Shown here one piece after another: positions 63,038 through 64,000 of a stretch of 64,000 bases of DNA (position 1 is its first letter; every line of letters starts with the position of its first letter). The position numbers were made by a program, and so were the translations under genes. The stretch comes from Gammaproteobacteria bacterium (GTDB taxonomy: Bacteria > Pseudomonadota > Gammaproteobacteria > SZUA-229), in NCBI GenBank assembly GCA_016744065.1, contig JADGFA010000008.1:1-64000 (forward strand), in the 5' to 3' direction. The notes below the pieces were generated by a model that was not told the origin of the DNA, did no database searches, and saw nothing but the letters and a program-made list of their open reading frames with translations.

Positions 63038-63726
63038 TCTGTTTTTTATAATTAATAGCTGAATAATGCCTGATAGTATTTATAGAATATTCAGATATAT
63101 TAAAACAGGCAGGAATAAGCCGTCTGCTTATTGTTAAGGTGCTCAGTATAAATTGACTCAATTTCTTTCTCCCTGAGAATGACTTCATTGTCGTATCGTT
63201 CAGTAATCACCTTTGCGGCCTATACTAGGTTTAATACACCCACTAATCAATAGGGATTATTATTCTTTTGAAGGGTACTGAATGTTTGTATAAAAATGCG
63301 ATCGTATTATTTATAGAGTGACATTAGCTTCAAGTTTTACTGGGAATAACTCCTGATTCACAGGCAATATATTATTTGATTATAATTTTACTATCAGGGT
63401 CTTTAATGTACGGCTTTTTAATTTTTTCCTGCACATAAAAATCAGGTGATTTAATGATTATTAGTCTTTTTACTTTGATCTACAATAGAATGAAAATATT
63501 TAAATTTTCCAGAATCATTATATAGATTCCGACAATATAAAAATAATTTAAACAAGCTGAGTGTTTTTTCAGTTTATTTAAATCTTTTATTAACAGCTCT
63601 GAAGACTACTTCCGTGATTTTTCAATATTCTGAATCACTCGTTTAACTGAGCCCAGGAGAGGGTATGCAAAGTAATGTTTTATGCAGGCCCCCCTTATGA
63701 AATATCGATAAAAATCCTTGGCCATC
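63038..63726. other. AT-rich non-coding region at the right end
   Basis: About 690 bp in which I see no supported gene on either strand. Many short AT tracts are present and no conserved riboswitch was recognised. It may contain promoters for the M43 gene and for the gene at 63879, or a small RNA gene that ends at the hairpin beginning at 63727. Confidence 0.45.
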
Positions 63727-63762
63727 TAAACAAACTGTGTGCTAAAGTTTGTTTAACTTTTT
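63727..63762 (+). terminator. Rho-independent-like hairpin in the leader of the gene at 63879
   Basis: TAAACAAAC and GTTTGTTTA are perfect 9-bp arms around an 11-nt loop, followed within three bases by TTTTT. It lies 117 bp ahead of the ATG of the partial gene. It may end an upstream small transcript or act as an attenuator. Confidence 0.65.
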
Positions 63763-63878
63763 ACTCTGGAGGTTTTTATCGGCTAACTTTAACCCTGAAC
63801 CCTTAAATTTTATTCGCTGACTAAAGGTGCACCAACACCAGAAGCCAGCTAACCACAAAACCTGATAACGAGGTAAAT

Positions 63879-64000
63879 ATGGCTGACACTGATCATACGC
63901 TAGGATACCGCTTTGCTGAAAGTAAATTCTACGCAAAAACTTACACATCTCGCTCAACTGATCAATTCGTGATCAATAATGAGTCTAAATTTAAGCTTGG
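63879..64000 (+). CDS. Partial gene, first 40 codons of an unidentified protein (cut by window end)
   Basis: ATG at 63879 follows GAGG six bases earlier. The reading MADTDHTLGYRFAESKFYAK and on stays open to the last base. There is no signal peptide. The codons favour C-ending forms (GAC, TAC, CGC, TTC, ATC), unlike most genes in this window, which prefer T-ending codons, so high expression is likely. The family cannot be named from 40 residues. A minus-strand frame at 63742-63957 over the same DNA looks like a shadow. Confidence 0.7.
   Translation, partial: MADTDHTLGYRFAESKFYAKTYTSRSTDQFVINNESKFKL

Noticed and set aside
63742-63957. 71-codon minus frame at the right end
   Set aside because: Its sequence is rich in rare Cys/Trp and looks random. 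The plus-strand frame from 63879 has a ribosome site and strong codon preference.

Overview
The window reads as chromosomal DNA of a free-living gammaproteobacterium with a moderately low GC genome. Recognisable proteins (YciB, YciO, TrpS, ScpA/ScpB, RluB, FabV, LpxH, DapE, DnaB, Alr, PdxJ, BarA, CysM, RlmD, AroG, AlaA) all resemble gammaproteobacterial versions. LpxH, a TolC-type channel, an RND pump and a TonB-dependent receptor show a Gram-negative envelope. No rRNA, CRISPR array, complete insertion sequence or prophage was seen. Two tRNA genes are present: Leu(CAA) and Arg(CCT).

Left end (1-3686): visibly AT-rich accessory DNA. It holds a frameshifted remnant resembling the C-terminus of a DUF4279 protein, an 844-residue membrane-anchored NACHT NTPase (candidate anti-phage STAND protein) and about 0.9 kb of non-coding DNA that runs up to the 3' end of tRNA-Leu. 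This is the usual geometry of a genomic island integrated at a tRNA. From 3.7 kb on, base composition and gene content are core-like.

3.8-16.2 kb: yciB-yciI (minus), then a plus-strand run yciO, site-2 protease, trpS, scpA, scpB (with a 17-copy 9-bp repeat in its tail). Next come a small protein plus SprA-related metalloprotease pair, then minus-strand PilZ, cNMP-binding/rhodanese and secreted-protein genes that separate scpB from its usual neighbour rluB. A two-domain thioredoxin and a COG0523 metal GTPase follow. 16.4-21.8 kb: a TetR-TolC-RND efflux operon with no adaptor gene. 21.9-34.8 kb: Lon-like protease, M16C peptidase, DUF503, a double-kinase-domain membrane protein, an EamA transporter, fabV, DUF302, a NIF3-like domain protein, a DUF455 ferritin-like protein and a secreted unknown.

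34.8-47.2 kb: lpxH, ppiB, tRNA-Arg, a K+ channel with two RCK domains and its small membrane partner, dapE, dnaB, alr, an HD phosphohydrolase, a CHASE2 adenylate cyclase and pdxJ. 47.3-53.4 kb: a minus-strand operon of TonB-dependent receptor, periplasmic binding protein and BarA-like hybrid kinase, which looks like a coupled uptake/sensing module. 53.5-64 kb: cysM, rlmD, an inositol-monophosphatase family gene, a SPOR protein, a HAD phosphatase, aroG, a small Cys-containing protein behind a clear Fur box and promoter, alaA and an M43 metalloprotease lipoprotein. The window ends in the first 40 codons of an unidentified gene with codon choice typical of high expression and a terminator-like hairpin in its leader.

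The most interesting items are the NACHT gene at the tRNA-Leu island boundary, the TonB-receptor/binding-protein/BarA operon, the Fur-controlled small protein, the double kinase with a degenerate second domain, and the in-frame repeat in scpB.
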